Shown here piece after piece: positions 47,714-58,631 of a DNA stretch of 64,000 nucleotides. The notes beneath the pieces were generated by a model that was given only the letters and a program-made list of their open reading frames with translations, ran no database searches and was not told where the DNA came from. Numbering within the stretch: position 1 is the first letter of the stretch; each line of letters opens with the position of its first letter. Source of the stretch: Terriglobales bacterium (GTDB taxonomy: Bacteria; Acidobacteriota; Terriglobia; Terriglobales; Acidobacteriaceae); assembly GCA_025936825.1 (NCBI GenBank), contig JAICSO010000007.1:124001-188000 (forward strand), read 5' to 3'. Both the position numbers and the translations under genes were made by a program.

Positions 47714-48100
47714 TTACGCAGGCTCAGCGGCGAGTTGGCTGGGTGTCTTAACGAAGGCGACAATGAATAGAATCCCGAGGAGCGTATCGACAGTAGCGAA
47801 CACCATGTCTGACCCGTGAACGCGGGATTGGGAATACAGAGCGAACATTGCCATCGCGTACGTGAATTTCTCGATGACAGCAGGAATCATGATGAGCCGC
47901 AGACGCACGGGATATTTTGCGATGATCAGAAACGCGATTTGCCACGCCAGTCCTGCGCCTACAAATCCGTAATAGAAGCCGGGATGAGTGATCGGCGGCG
48001 GGTCTTTGCGGCCGATCAGGCCGAACATAAAGTAAAGGGGCGTCAGTACCAGCACGCCCCAAATGCCTGCAATCAAAACTACGATTCGTGCGAATCGCAC
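47714..48100 (-). CDS. hypothetical membrane protein
   Basis: Four hydrophobic segments. Confidence 0.65.
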   Translation of the reverse strand: MRFARIVVLIAGIWGVLVLTPLYFMFGLIGRKDPPPITHPGFYYGFVGAGLAWQIAFLIIAKYPVRLRLIMIPAVIEKFTYAMAMFALYSQSRVHGSDMVFATVDTLLGILFIVAFVKTPSQLAAEPA

Positions 48101-49480
48101 CTACTCGCCCCCGACCGTGAGGCCGTCGATTCTCAACGTCGGCGCTGCGACCGACCCGCGGAATTCCAGGTCGTTAGCCACTTCAGAGATGTTCATGAAC
48201 ATGTCTTTGAGGTTGCCGGCGACGGTGATTTCCTCGACGGGGTACGCGAGCTCGCCGTTAGAGATCCACATGCCGGATGCGCCGCGCGAGTAGTCGCCGG
48301 TGACGAGATTCACACCCATGCCCATGAATTCCGTGACGTATAAGCCGTCTTTCACATCGCCGATCAACTCCTGCGGTGTACGCGAACCCGGCTGGAGGAA
48401 ATAGTTGCCCGGGCCAATGCCGGGAGTTCCCGCGAGCCCGCGCGAAGCGTTTCCGGTGGTTTTCAGCTTGAGCTTCTTGGCGGTGTACGTATTCAACAGA
48501 TACGAAGTCAGCGCGCCCTGATCGATTACGACTGTGCGGCGCGTGGGAATACCTTCGCCGTCGAATGGGCTGGTGCCGAAGCCGCCTACCATGGTTCCGT
48601 CGTCAATGACGGTCACACCACTCGCGGCAATCTTCTGGCCGAGTTTTCCAGCGAGAAACGACGCGCCACGATAGACCGAGTCTCCGTTCACACCTTCGAA
48701 GATGTGCTCCAGAATTGAAGTCGAGACCAGCGGATCGAAGATGATGGGAACTTTCTGCGTCTTTACCTTCCGCGCACCGAGTCGGCGCAGCGTTCGCTCG
48801 GCCGCAACTTTGCCGACGTGCTCTGGCGACTCAAGCCTTCCCAGACTGCGCGCCACCGAATACCAGTAGTCGCGCTGCATGGCTCCGTTCTCGTCCTGCG
48901 CGATGGGAACGGCGGAAACGGAACAATAAGAGCGCCTGTACTCGCCCAAGAAGCCGAGCGAATTGGCAAGGATCTTGTGACCGGTGGCGGCATCGAACGA
49001 GCCCCCGTCGGAATTCTTCAGGCGCGGATCAAAATCCAGCGCGGCTTTTTCTGCGCGGCGGGCGTAGCTGATGCGCTCGGGACCGGGCAGGGAGTAGACA
49101 TCCTGCGAATAGAGATCGAGATTGCCGGGAATGGATCCCAACTGCTCCTGCTCGGGAATTCCGGCGAATGGATCTTCGGAAGTAATCTTTGCCAACTCAA
49201 GCGCTGAGCTGAGCATGCGGTCAAGACCGGCGCGAGAGAAGTCGCTGGAATGGGTGCTGGCCGAGCGCCTGCCGAAAAAGACGCGCACGCCGATGGCTTT
49301 CGATCCAGATTCCTTCAAGGTTTCAACCTGGCCGAGGCGAACAAGCGTGGAAAATTCGTCGCCTTCGCGGATGACGCACTCGGCAGCGCTGGCGCCGTGC
49401 TGCATGGCGCGACGGACGAGGTCCTGGGCAAGTTCTTTCAGATCAGTTTCGGTTTGAGGCTCGAGAGTTGTTTCAGGCAT
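48101..49480 (-). CDS. TldD/PmbA family protein (PmbA/TldE-like)
   Basis: GVRVFFGRRSASTHSSDFS, GASGMWISNGELAYPVEEITVAGNLKDMF; start MPETTLEPQTETDLKEL. Confidence 0.9.
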   Translation of the reverse strand: MPETTLEPQTETDLKELAQDLVRRAMQHGASAAECVIREGDEFSTLVRLGQVETLKESGSKAIGVRVFFGRRSASTHSSDFSRAGLDRMLSSALELAKITSEDPFAGIPEQEQLGSIPGNLDLYSQDVYSLPGPERISYARRAEKAALDFDPRLKNSDGGSFDAATGHKILANSLGFLGEYRRSYCSVSAVPIAQDENGAMQRDYWYSVARSLGRLESPEHVGKVAAERTLRRLGARKVKTQKVPIIFDPLVSTSILEHIFEGVNGDSVYRGASFLAGKLGQKIAASGVTVIDDGTMVGGFGTSPFDGEGIPTRRTVVIDQGALTSYLLNTYTAKKLKLKTTGNASRGLAGTPGIGPGNYFLQPGSRTPQELIGDVKDGLYVTEFMGMGVNLVTGDYSRGASGMWISNGELAYPVEEITVAGNLKDMFMNISEVANDLEFRGSVAAPTLRIDGLTVGGE

Positions 49481-49490
49481 AAGGAAAAAA

Positions 49491-49518
49491 GTCGTCGGTC
49501 CTTGGTCGTCGGTCGTCG
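49491..49518. repeat. heptamer array, single arm: GTCGTCG GTCCTTG GTCGTCG GTCGTCG
   Basis: Four 7-nt units in the 5' region of the pmbA-like gene. Confidence 0.85.
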
Positions 49519-49541
49519 GCAAAAATCGGCCGAGTGACCAG

Positions 49542-49806
49542 TTCACCACAGAGGCACAGGGGCACAGAAAAACACAAAACTCAAAAATATAGGTATGTCA
49601 TTCCGAACCGCTTCAGCGGTGAGGAATCCGCTTCTTCCTGTGCCCGATCGAAAGCAGGTTCCTCACCGCTGAAGCGGTTCGGAATGACACCGTAAAGAAC
49701 GATTCGTAATCCGCAAAAGATCTGCACATCCACAAAAGATCTGTGCATCCGCAAACAACGGACTCCGAACGCCCCCCCTGGCTCTTCGTCGTGCCCCCGT
49801 GGTGAA
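49542..49806. repeat. nested inverted-repeat element (outer TTCACCACAGAGGCAC.../GTGCCCCCGTGGTGAA; inner perfect 31-bp TGTCATTCCGAACCGCTTCAGCGGTGAGGAA)
   Basis: Inner arms 49596..49626 and 49659..49689 are exact reverse complements. Confidence 0.9.
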
Positions 49807-49812
49807 AGACAA

Positions 49813-51264
49813 CTACTGCATGAAGCCGCCGGGATCTTTCCGGGCGGTGCCACCAACCGTCATGCGGTCGAGCTTCGTCGTGGGCATTCCTACACCGACA
49901 GGGACAGCCTGTCCATCTTTGCCGCAGGTCCCTACGCCTTCATCGAGGCGAAGGTCGTTCCCCACCATGGACACGTGCTTCAGCGCCTCCGGACCATTGC
50001 CGATCAAAGTTGCACCGCGAATGGGGGCAGTCACTTTTCCGTCTTCAATCAGGTACGCCTCGGACGCGGAGAAGACGAACTTACCGTTGGTGATGTCCAC
50101 CTGGCCGCCGCCGAAGTTCACCGCATACACCCCGTTCTTTACCGAGCGGATGATGTCTTCAGGATCGTCGTCGCCGGCCAGCATATAGGTATTCGTCATG
50201 CGCGGCATCGGGATGTGCTCGTAGCTTTCGCGGCGTCCATTGCCGGTATTCTTCATGCCCATCAACTTGGCGGAGAGCTTGTCGCTCAAATAGCCCTTCA
50301 GAATTCCCTTTTCGATGAGGACGTTTTCCTGCGTTGCATTGCCTTCGTCGTCCACGTTGAGCGAGCCGCGCCGCCACGGCATGGTGCCGTTATCGACCAC
50401 TGTGACCTTTTCGCTGGCTACCGGCTTCCCAATCAGGCCGGCAAATGCGGAAGTCTGCTTGCGATTGAAGTCCGCTTCGAGCCCGTGACCGACAGCTTCG
50501 TGCAACAGCACTCCGGGCCAGCCGGGCCCGAGCACCACTTCCATCTCTCCCGCGGGAGCTTCGCGCGCGTCGAGCTGCAGAATCGCCTGACGCGCGGCTT
50601 CCTTAGCGAAGAACTCAGGGGTCTTCTCGCCAAAGAAGAAGTCAAGGGCAACGCGACCGCCGCCACCGGCACTGCCGCGAGCGGAATTGCTGTCAGTTTT
50701 GGCGATGCACGAGACATTCAGTCGCGCCAAGGGCTGAGAGTCTTCTGCGTAAGTTCCATCCGAGCCGACCACGAGAATGTTGCGGAGTTCATCTGCATAG
50801 CTGGCGCGAACTTCCTTGATCTGCGGATTGTAGGCGCGGGCGGCGCTGTCGGCGCGCATCACGAGTTCCACCTTGGCGGTGATCTCGGCATCAACCGACG
50901 GCAAGGTTACCGGATAAAGACTGCGCGCAGCTTTCTGTTGAAATCCCGCGCTCGGGGTCTTGGCTGGCCCGCTGGCTATCAGGGCTGCAGTTCGGGCCGC
51001 ATGCAGAATTCGCTGCGGCGAAAGATCGTCGGTGTAAGCGTAGCCGGTACGCTCGCCGGAGATCACTCGCACTCCACAGCCCGCCGAAATGCCCTGCGAG
51101 GCGGATTTCACCATGGATTCATCCACAGAAAGAGCGGTCGAAGACAGGTATTCGAAGTACAGGTCGGCGTAATCACCACCCGCTGAAAGGGCTGCGGCGA
51201 GGTAGCGCTCCAAGTCGCGATCGGTCAGGCCATATTGCTGAAAGAAAAAGGGCTTATTGTCCAC
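49813..51264 (-). CDS. tldD: TldD family metallopeptidase
   Basis: GWPGVLLHEAVGHGLEADFNRK (HEAVGH metal site), GVYAVNFGGGQVDITNGKFVFS. Confidence 0.93.
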   Translation of the reverse strand: MDNKPFFFQQYGLTDRDLERYLAAALSAGGDYADLYFEYLSSTALSVDESMVKSASQGISAGCGVRVISGERTGYAYTDDLSPQRILHAARTAALIASGPAKTPSAGFQQKAARSLYPVTLPSVDAEITAKVELVMRADSAARAYNPQIKEVRASYADELRNILVVGSDGTYAEDSQPLARLNVSCIAKTDSNSARGSAGGGGRVALDFFFGEKTPEFFAKEAARQAILQLDAREAPAGEMEVVLGPGWPGVLLHEAVGHGLEADFNRKQTSAFAGLIGKPVASEKVTVVDNGTMPWRRGSLNVDDEGNATQENVLIEKGILKGYLSDKLSAKLMGMKNTGNGRRESYEHIPMPRMTNTYMLAGDDDPEDIIRSVKNGVYAVNFGGGQVDITNGKFVFSASEAYLIEDGKVTAPIRGATLIGNGPEALKHVSMVGNDLRLDEGVGTCGKDGQAVPVGVGMPTTKLDRMTVGGTARKDPGGFMQ

Positions 51265-51325
51265 AGGTATTAGATGGCCTCCGGCCGGCGTAGGACTCGC
51301 GTACTGCAGTCATTATCCCACAGCG

Positions 51326-51428
51326 GATTGAATCATTGAATCATCGGGGGATTGAGTAATTGAGAGTGGGCAGTACGGGACGTAGTAGGCATTGATTCAA
51401 TGATCCGATGAGTCAATGATTCAATTCC
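51326..51428. repeat. period-8 inverted array pair: GATTGAAT CATTGAAT CATCGGGG GATTGAGT AATTGAGA ... TGATTCAA TGATCCGA TGAGTCAA TGATTCAA
   Basis: Same family as 21111..21190. Confidence 0.9.
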
Positions 51429-51479
51429 TATGTTCATCCGTCACAGACACTGGCCCGCCGCTTCTGCAAAACTCCGACC

Positions 51480-52994
51480 ATGACCTCGCAAACTCTGTCT
51501 AGTGCGCTGGAGGGTTTCCTCGGAGGAAGCAGTGCTGCTGTCGTGATGGAAGACGGGGCAGTAGTCTTCGATCTCGAGCGCGCCAAGTACTCAGTTTCGG
51601 GAGAAAACAATAAATGCCTTTTGCATTTGTGGTCTGAGGAGCGTAATGCCGTTCGGCGGGTCCTCGATGTTGAGACCAAGGGAGAAACCCTTCGCTTGAT
51701 GGTGCAGAAGTTCGGACAGGCACGTGCGACAAGGCTGGAAATCCATCGCGAACGCGATCCGCGAAGTGCCTCGGCCAAGCGTATGGCCCGTGCAAGCTAT
51801 CAGCGCGTTCTGGAACGAGCGCTCAAAAAGCATTTTGCTGATTGGACACTGCTGCAACTGAACACGGCGATGGATCTGGAGCGCTCGTTTGGGCCAATCT
51901 ACGCGCGCGGAATGATGAAGCGCGGCCTGTCTGCATTTGCGGTGCTCGGAGTCAATCGCCAGGAACTCCAGTCTTCCATCGACGCTTCGCTTACATTTGG
52001 AATTCTGTGGCTGGATTCCTGCCGGTCGGCTCATACAGGCAAGTTGGTGATTGAAGGTTTGAAGTTGTTCATCCCGCGGGGATGTGCTGCGCTGGTTCGC
52101 GAGCGGGCGGCGCATCTCGATCAGTCAGCCGCCAAGTGGGAATTGTACGAACTTGACGAGCGGACCGACGAGTGCATCGGACTGGATGTTCTGGACTGCG
52201 GGAATGTGAACACGCGCCTGGTGCGATGTCCTGAAGAGACAGAAATTCAGGAGCGTTTTGCCGAGCCCATCGCGTTGGTTCGAGGGCTGATGTCGGAGGC
52301 TGAGATTGCCGCGGTTTCGCCCGCAGAAGTGTCGTTTCGATGCCATGGACTGGAATTCGCACGGGCGCGGTTGACGGCTGCTCCTGGGCAGCCTTGGGGA
52401 ATGCCAGAAATCGTGTTTGGAGCGGGTCCGGAAGAGCGAGTGCTCGATGGCCGAACCATGCCCGAGTTTCAAACTCTCATTCGCAGCGTCGGCGAAGTGC
52501 GGCATGCGGAGGGACCGCACGAATGCCGCTGGTGGCGCCTGCATCCGGAGCGCTGGCTGGAATCGCTTGTGGTGAGGAATGTCACGGCCTTGGAAAACCA
52601 ATTTGATCCGCGATTTGTGTATTCGCAGGTGCCGGCGTTCTACGCGTCGGATCGCGGCATGATTGACGTACTCACGGTAACCCGCGAAGGACGACTCGCT
52701 GTAATCGAATTAAAGGCGGACGAGGACATTCACCTGCCTCTGCAGGGAATTGATTACTGGTCGCGCGTGGTGTGGCACCAGGAGCGCGATGAGTTCCACA
52801 AATTCGGATACTTCGCCGGTCGGGAGATATCGGGCGACTCGCCTCTGCTGGTAATGGTCGCGCCTGCGCTGCATGTGCATCCGGCAACGGACATCCTGCT
52901 GCGATATATTTCCCCGCGAATCGAGTGGGCGGTTTTAGGCATTGATGAGCGATGGAGGAAAGAGTTGCGAGTGGTATTCAGGAAGCGGCCTTAA
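51480..52994 (+). CDS. hypothetical protein with C-terminal PD-(D/E)XK-like nuclease motif
   Basis: ORF of 504 aa; C-terminal GMIDVLTVTREGRLAVIELKADEDIHLPLQGIDYWSRVVWH. Confidence 0.6.
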   Translation: MTSQTLSSALEGFLGGSSAAVVMEDGAVVFDLERAKYSVSGENNKCLLHLWSEERNAVRRVLDVETKGETLRLMVQKFGQARATRLEIHRERDPRSASAKRMARASYQRVLERALKKHFADWTLLQLNTAMDLERSFGPIYARGMMKRGLSAFAVLGVNRQELQSSIDASLTFGILWLDSCRSAHTGKLVIEGLKLFIPRGCAALVRERAAHLDQSAAKWELYELDERTDECIGLDVLDCGNVNTRLVRCPEETEIQERFAEPIALVRGLMSEAEIAAVSPAEVSFRCHGLEFARARLTAAPGQPWGMPEIVFGAGPEERVLDGRTMPEFQTLIRSVGEVRHAEGPHECRWWRLHPERWLESLVVRNVTALENQFDPRFVYSQVPAFYASDRGMIDVLTVTREGRLAVIELKADEDIHLPLQGIDYWSRVVWHQERDEFHKFGYFAGREISGDSPLLVMVAPALHVHPATDILLRYISPRIEWAVLGIDERWRKELRVVFRKRP

Positions 52995-53021
52995 GAATCT
53001 ACAATTCAGCAACTTCTCTTC

Positions 53022-53097
53022 CGCGGACGAACGCGGATCAACACGGATTTGACCCGAATTGATTTCGAATCCGTGTTTATCCGCGTAAATCCGTGGA
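53022..53097. repeat. period-10 inverted array pair: CGCGGACGAA CGCGGATCAA CACGGATTTG ... AATCCGTGTT TATCCGCGTA AATCCGTGGA
   Basis: Direct reading of units. Confidence 0.88.
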
Positions 53098-53229
53098 GAA
53101 GAATTTGATCTTGTCCGTATCTCCGCGGTGGATCAGGGTCGCCGCGGGCAACAGCGTCGAATTCCCGGGCAGAAGTGCCGGCGCCACAAGAGCTTTGGCG
53201 GACACGAATGTCCGCCCCCACAAGAAAAC

Positions 53230-53250
53230 GGGCGGCCGTTAAGGCCGCCC
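53230..53250. terminator. probable bidirectional terminator hairpin GGGCGGCC-GTTAA-GGCCGCCC
   Basis: Perfect 8-bp stem between convergent genes with T-rich flanks on both strands. Confidence 0.55.
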
Positions 53251-53289
53251 AATCTTTTACTGGCATTTGCTACTAGTAAGTAGCAACTT

Positions 53290-55203
<1,914 letters not shown>

Positions 55204-55469
55204 TGAAAGGCTCCTCAGGAGGACGCCCTGTCCTCTCCCCCGTCGGCCCCAACCTTGGCTGGCCATTACGGGAAACCGGCAAGCCCAGCATCGCACAGCT
55301 GAGACTCCCGCATCTCTCCCCTGGAGATTAGATGCCGGTGCCGGAATTTAGATCGACAAAATGCGGCCTATGTCATTCTACCGCCGTCTTCACCAAAATT
55401 GCGGTTCCTACTGAAATAACTTGAGTCTCAGAAGGACGTGCTGCCCTCCGAAATCGTCGGTTTCGCTGC

Positions 55470-56729
55470 TCAAAATTCCCGCAACTGGCGAACCGTCTCG
55501 ATCACCCGCCCAGCGGCATAGTCAACTTCGGGTTCGGTCGTGAAGCGGCCCAGGCCAAAACGGATCGAAGCTTGCGCCAGATCATCGCTCAAGCCCAAAG
55601 CTTTCAGCACATACGATGGTTCAACGTGATCGGAGGTACAGGCGGCGCCGCTGGAAACTGCGATGTCGTCGAGCGCAGTGAGCAGGTCTTCTCCTTGGAC
55701 TCCGGCGAAGCTTACATTGAGATTTCCCGGCACCCGGTGCTCGATTGAACCATTGATAGTGACACCGTCGAGTTCCGACATGATCCGCTCGCGCAGGCGG
55801 TTTCGCAGGCCCGCAATGCGACAGGCCTCTTCAGGCAGCTCGTTTTTTGCAATCTCACAGGCTTTCCCCAGCCCAACGATCCCGGGGGCATTCAGGGTTC
55901 CTGAGCGGAGACCGTGTTCGTGTCCTCCGCCATGGATCTGCGGGGCCACAGTCACGGCTGAGCTCTTGCGCACGTACAGAACCCCGACTCCTTTCGGGCC
56001 ATAAAGCTTGTGTCCCGAAATGGAAAGCAGGTCGACGTTCTGCGCGGCCAAATTGATCGGAACCTTGCCGACAGCTTGGGCAGCATCCGTATGGAATGCA
56101 ATGCGACGCTCTCGGCAGATCGCCCCGATTTCGGCGATTGGCTGCAGAACTCCGGTCTCATTGTTCGCAGCCATGACCGTGACCAGAATCGTTTCGGGCC
56201 GTAGTGCGCGGCCAAATGCGTCAAGGTCGACACGACCGTCGTTTTGAACCGGCAAGTACGTCACTTCGAAGCCGCAGTGTTCCAGGTGTTTGCACGAATC
56301 GAGAACTGCCTTATGTTCGGTATGAACGGTGATGATGTGCCGCCCGCGGTCGCAATCGGATTCTGCGACCCCTTTGATCGCGAGGTTGTCAGACTCGGTG
56401 GCGCCGGAGGTAAAGATGATCTCTTCGGGCGCCGCCCCGATAAGATGCGCTACTTGTTGCCGCGCAAGATCAACCGCCTTGCTGGCTTCCCATCCGAAGG
56501 AGTGGCTGCGGCTGGCTGGATTTCCGAACTTACCCTGCAAAAAGGGCAACATCGACTCAAGCACGCGGGGATCGAGCGGAGTAGTCGCGTGATTGTCGAG
56601 GTAAATCGGTAACGTAACTCCCACTGCGGCGCGAGGCTGGGTCGAATTGGGAGGCGCTTCGGTCCTCATGTAACTAGTATCCATTTTCCCGCTTGACAAT
56701 TCCACGGGGACAGCTAAAAATACCGCCAA
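55470..56729 (-). CDS. cysteine desulfurase (NifS/IscS type)
   Basis: [60 protein letters not shown]. Confidence 0.94.
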   Translation of the reverse strand: MAVFLAVPVELSSGKMDTSYMRTEAPPNSTQPRAAVGVTLPIYLDNHATTPLDPRVLESMLPFLQGKFGNPASRSHSFGWEASKAVDLARQQVAHLIGAAPEEIIFTSGATESDNLAIKGVAESDCDRGRHIITVHTEHKAVLDSCKHLEHCGFEVTYLPVQNDGRVDLDAFGRALRPETILVTVMAANNETGVLQPIAEIGAICRERRIAFHTDAAQAVGKVPINLAAQNVDLLSISGHKLYGPKGVGVLYVRKSSAVTVAPQIHGGGHEHGLRSGTLNAPGIVGLGKACEIAKNELPEEACRIAGLRNRLRERIMSELDGVTINGSIEHRVPGNLNVSFAGVQGEDLLTALDDIAVSSGAACTSDHVEPSYVLKALGLSDDLAQASIRFGLGRFTTEPEVDYAAGRVIETVRQLREF

Positions 56730-56788
56730 TTCCGGCGAAGAACCGCCCGGTGGCGCAACGCCGGGCGCTCGCCAGTTAACCGGAATCT

Positions 56789-56977
56789 ATGAGCCCATCC
56801 AGTTCGCCTCAGCCCCCTCAGAAGATCGATGTCACCCAGTGCAAACACCCGCGCGTGAAGATCGTCGCCCGCGAAGAAGACTCCGAGTTTGTGGAATGCG
56901 TGGAGTGCGGAGAAGTCTTCGAGTCCAGCGAATTCAAAGACATGAACATTGAAGAGACCAAGCTGAAGGAAGGATAG
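56789..56977 (+). CDS. hypothetical small Cys-containing protein
   Basis: 62 aa; CKHPRVKIVAREEDSEFVECVECGEVFESSE. Confidence 0.65.
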   Translation: MSPSSSPQPPQKIDVTQCKHPRVKIVAREEDSEFVECVECGEVFESSEFKDMNIEETKLKEG

Positions 56978-57141
56978 GCGTCAGCTGTCAGTTCTCGGTC
57001 GGCAGGCCCGCGTCAACCATGCGTCCGTTTAAGGAACAACCCTTGAACGCTTTGATTGCAGATTTTCACTTGCAGCTTGCAGTTGGGGACGAATCCGGGC
57101 AACGGAGCTTTTCCTGACGGCTGATGGCTGACGACTGACGC

Positions 57142-58500
57142 CTACTTCTTCAGCTTCTTCGAGATTTCTCTCATTAGCTTGGGCTTGAGTTCTGCCAGAA
57201 CTGTGTCCACGATGCTGGCGAGGTCGCCATCGAGTTCGGAAGGTTGCTCATCTTGCGCAGACGCTGCTTCTGCAGACAAGGTTTGTACAGGAGATTCAGG
57301 TTGCGATGCAGCAGCGACCCCTTCCGCGGATGCTGTGGCTTTTGCGGCTTGGGCCACGCTTTCCGCCAGAGCATCCGTGCTGTGCGCGTTCATGACCGTC
57401 TCGCGGATCTGCTGCCAGTTTTCCCAAGCTGCCGCAGCTGCGGAACCGGCCGTAGGCTCGGCTTCATCCGTGGGACTAGCGACCGCACTGGTTACGGACC
57501 CGCTGCCTGAAGCTCCTGCCGCCGCGGCAAAAACGGCGCCTTGAGTGTCGGTAGAGGCTGCTTCGGGCTGCTTAGCATCGGCTGCAATTGCCGGAGGAGC
57601 CGGGGTGGTCTGGGCAGCTTCGGCCGCCCGCATCTCCTGCTCAAGTTCGAGAGCAGCTTCCTCGGGAGACAACGCAACGTTTTCCGCAACCCAGCGCGGG
57701 GCCGAAGGTGCTGTCTTGTTCTCGTCGTTGACGGAGACTCTGGTTTCTTTTTCAACTACGGTCTGTTTGTCTGCTGGAGCTTCCGCAGCAACTTTTGACG
57801 CTGCTGGTTCTTGGGGTTTCTCGTCCGCAGCGGCCGTCTGAGCGATCGCAGTACTTTGATCATCACTTGTGCCCGAATCCGGCACAACCGGAAGTTCGCC
57901 GGTGGCTTCGTGAACCAGCGGGAATGCGCCAATTTTTGGACTTGCTGCTGGGGCGGGCTCTTCTGCAACCGGCTCAGGCGCAATTTCTTCCGCCGAGGAA
58001 CTGCTCTTTCGTTCCTTAACGTGTGCGAGATATTCGGCGTTGTCCGACCACTCTCGCGAAGCTTTCGAATCGTCGTCGTGCCAAAAAGAAGGTTTTTTGG
58101 ATTTGCGACCCCGCGATGTTTCTTGCGGAACGATTCGGTCTTCAAGCTTCGCTAATGCCGCCAGCAATTCACTGGCTTCGAATGGCTTCACGATGTGGGC
58201 GTCGGCGCGAACGCGCTTGGCCTCATCGGCCTTGAAAGGCTCCATCTTCCCGACGGTGAGGAGTACCGGAATTTTCGAGGTGTCCCCGGATTCCTTTAAC
58301 CGCTGGCACACTTCCAGCCCACCGTAACCTGGCATGTAAACGTCGAGCACGATGAGATCGGGGCGGACCTCGTGGATTTTCTTGAGTGCCGCGGACCCAT
58401 TGTTGACCGTAATGACTTCATAGCCCGCATCGGTAAGGATGCGGCGGCCCATGTTTTGGGCGGTAACGCTGTCGTCGGCTAGCAGGACCGTGCGCGGCAA
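57142..58500 (-). CDS. response regulator with long Ala/Glu-rich linker and conserved-looking C-terminal helix
   Basis: N-terminal TVLLADDSVTAQNMGRRILTDAGYEVITV receiver; low-complexity middle; C-terminal LDGDLASIVDTVLAELKPKLMREISKKLKK. Confidence 0.85.
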   Translation of the reverse strand: MPRTVLLADDSVTAQNMGRRILTDAGYEVITVNNGSAALKKIHEVRPDLIVLDVYMPGYGGLEVCQRLKESGDTSKIPVLLTVGKMEPFKADEAKRVRADAHIVKPFEASELLAALAKLEDRIVPQETSRGRKSKKPSFWHDDDSKASREWSDNAEYLAHVKERKSSSSAEEIAPEPVAEEPAPAASPKIGAFPLVHEATGELPVVPDSGTSDDQSTAIAQTAAADEKPQEPAASKVAAEAPADKQTVVEKETRVSVNDENKTAPSAPRWVAENVALSPEEAALELEQEMRAAEAAQTTPAPPAIAADAKQPEAASTDTQGAVFAAAAGASGSGSVTSAVASPTDEAEPTAGSAAAAAWENWQQIRETVMNAHSTDALAESVAQAAKATASAEGVAAASQPESPVQTLSAEAASAQDEQPSELDGDLASIVDTVLAELKPKLMREISKKLKK

Positions 58501-58631
58501 AAGGTTCCCTCGTTATCCAATAGGAGAGATACTTCGAAGGTAACGTGACGGTAGGCCTAAGTCAATGAAAGTAATCGGCTAGATAGGTTACGAGGGGACA
58601 GCACATTTGGTGTACTTCCCCTCTCAGAAAG

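Noticed and set aside
49975-51186. 403-aa plus-strand ORF
   Set aside because: Antisense to tldD; no domain resemblance.
48101-51264. pmbA-like and tldD genes as part of a RiPP biosynthetic cluster
   Set aside because: No precursor peptide or modification enzyme seen nearby; the pair is common outside RiPP loci.
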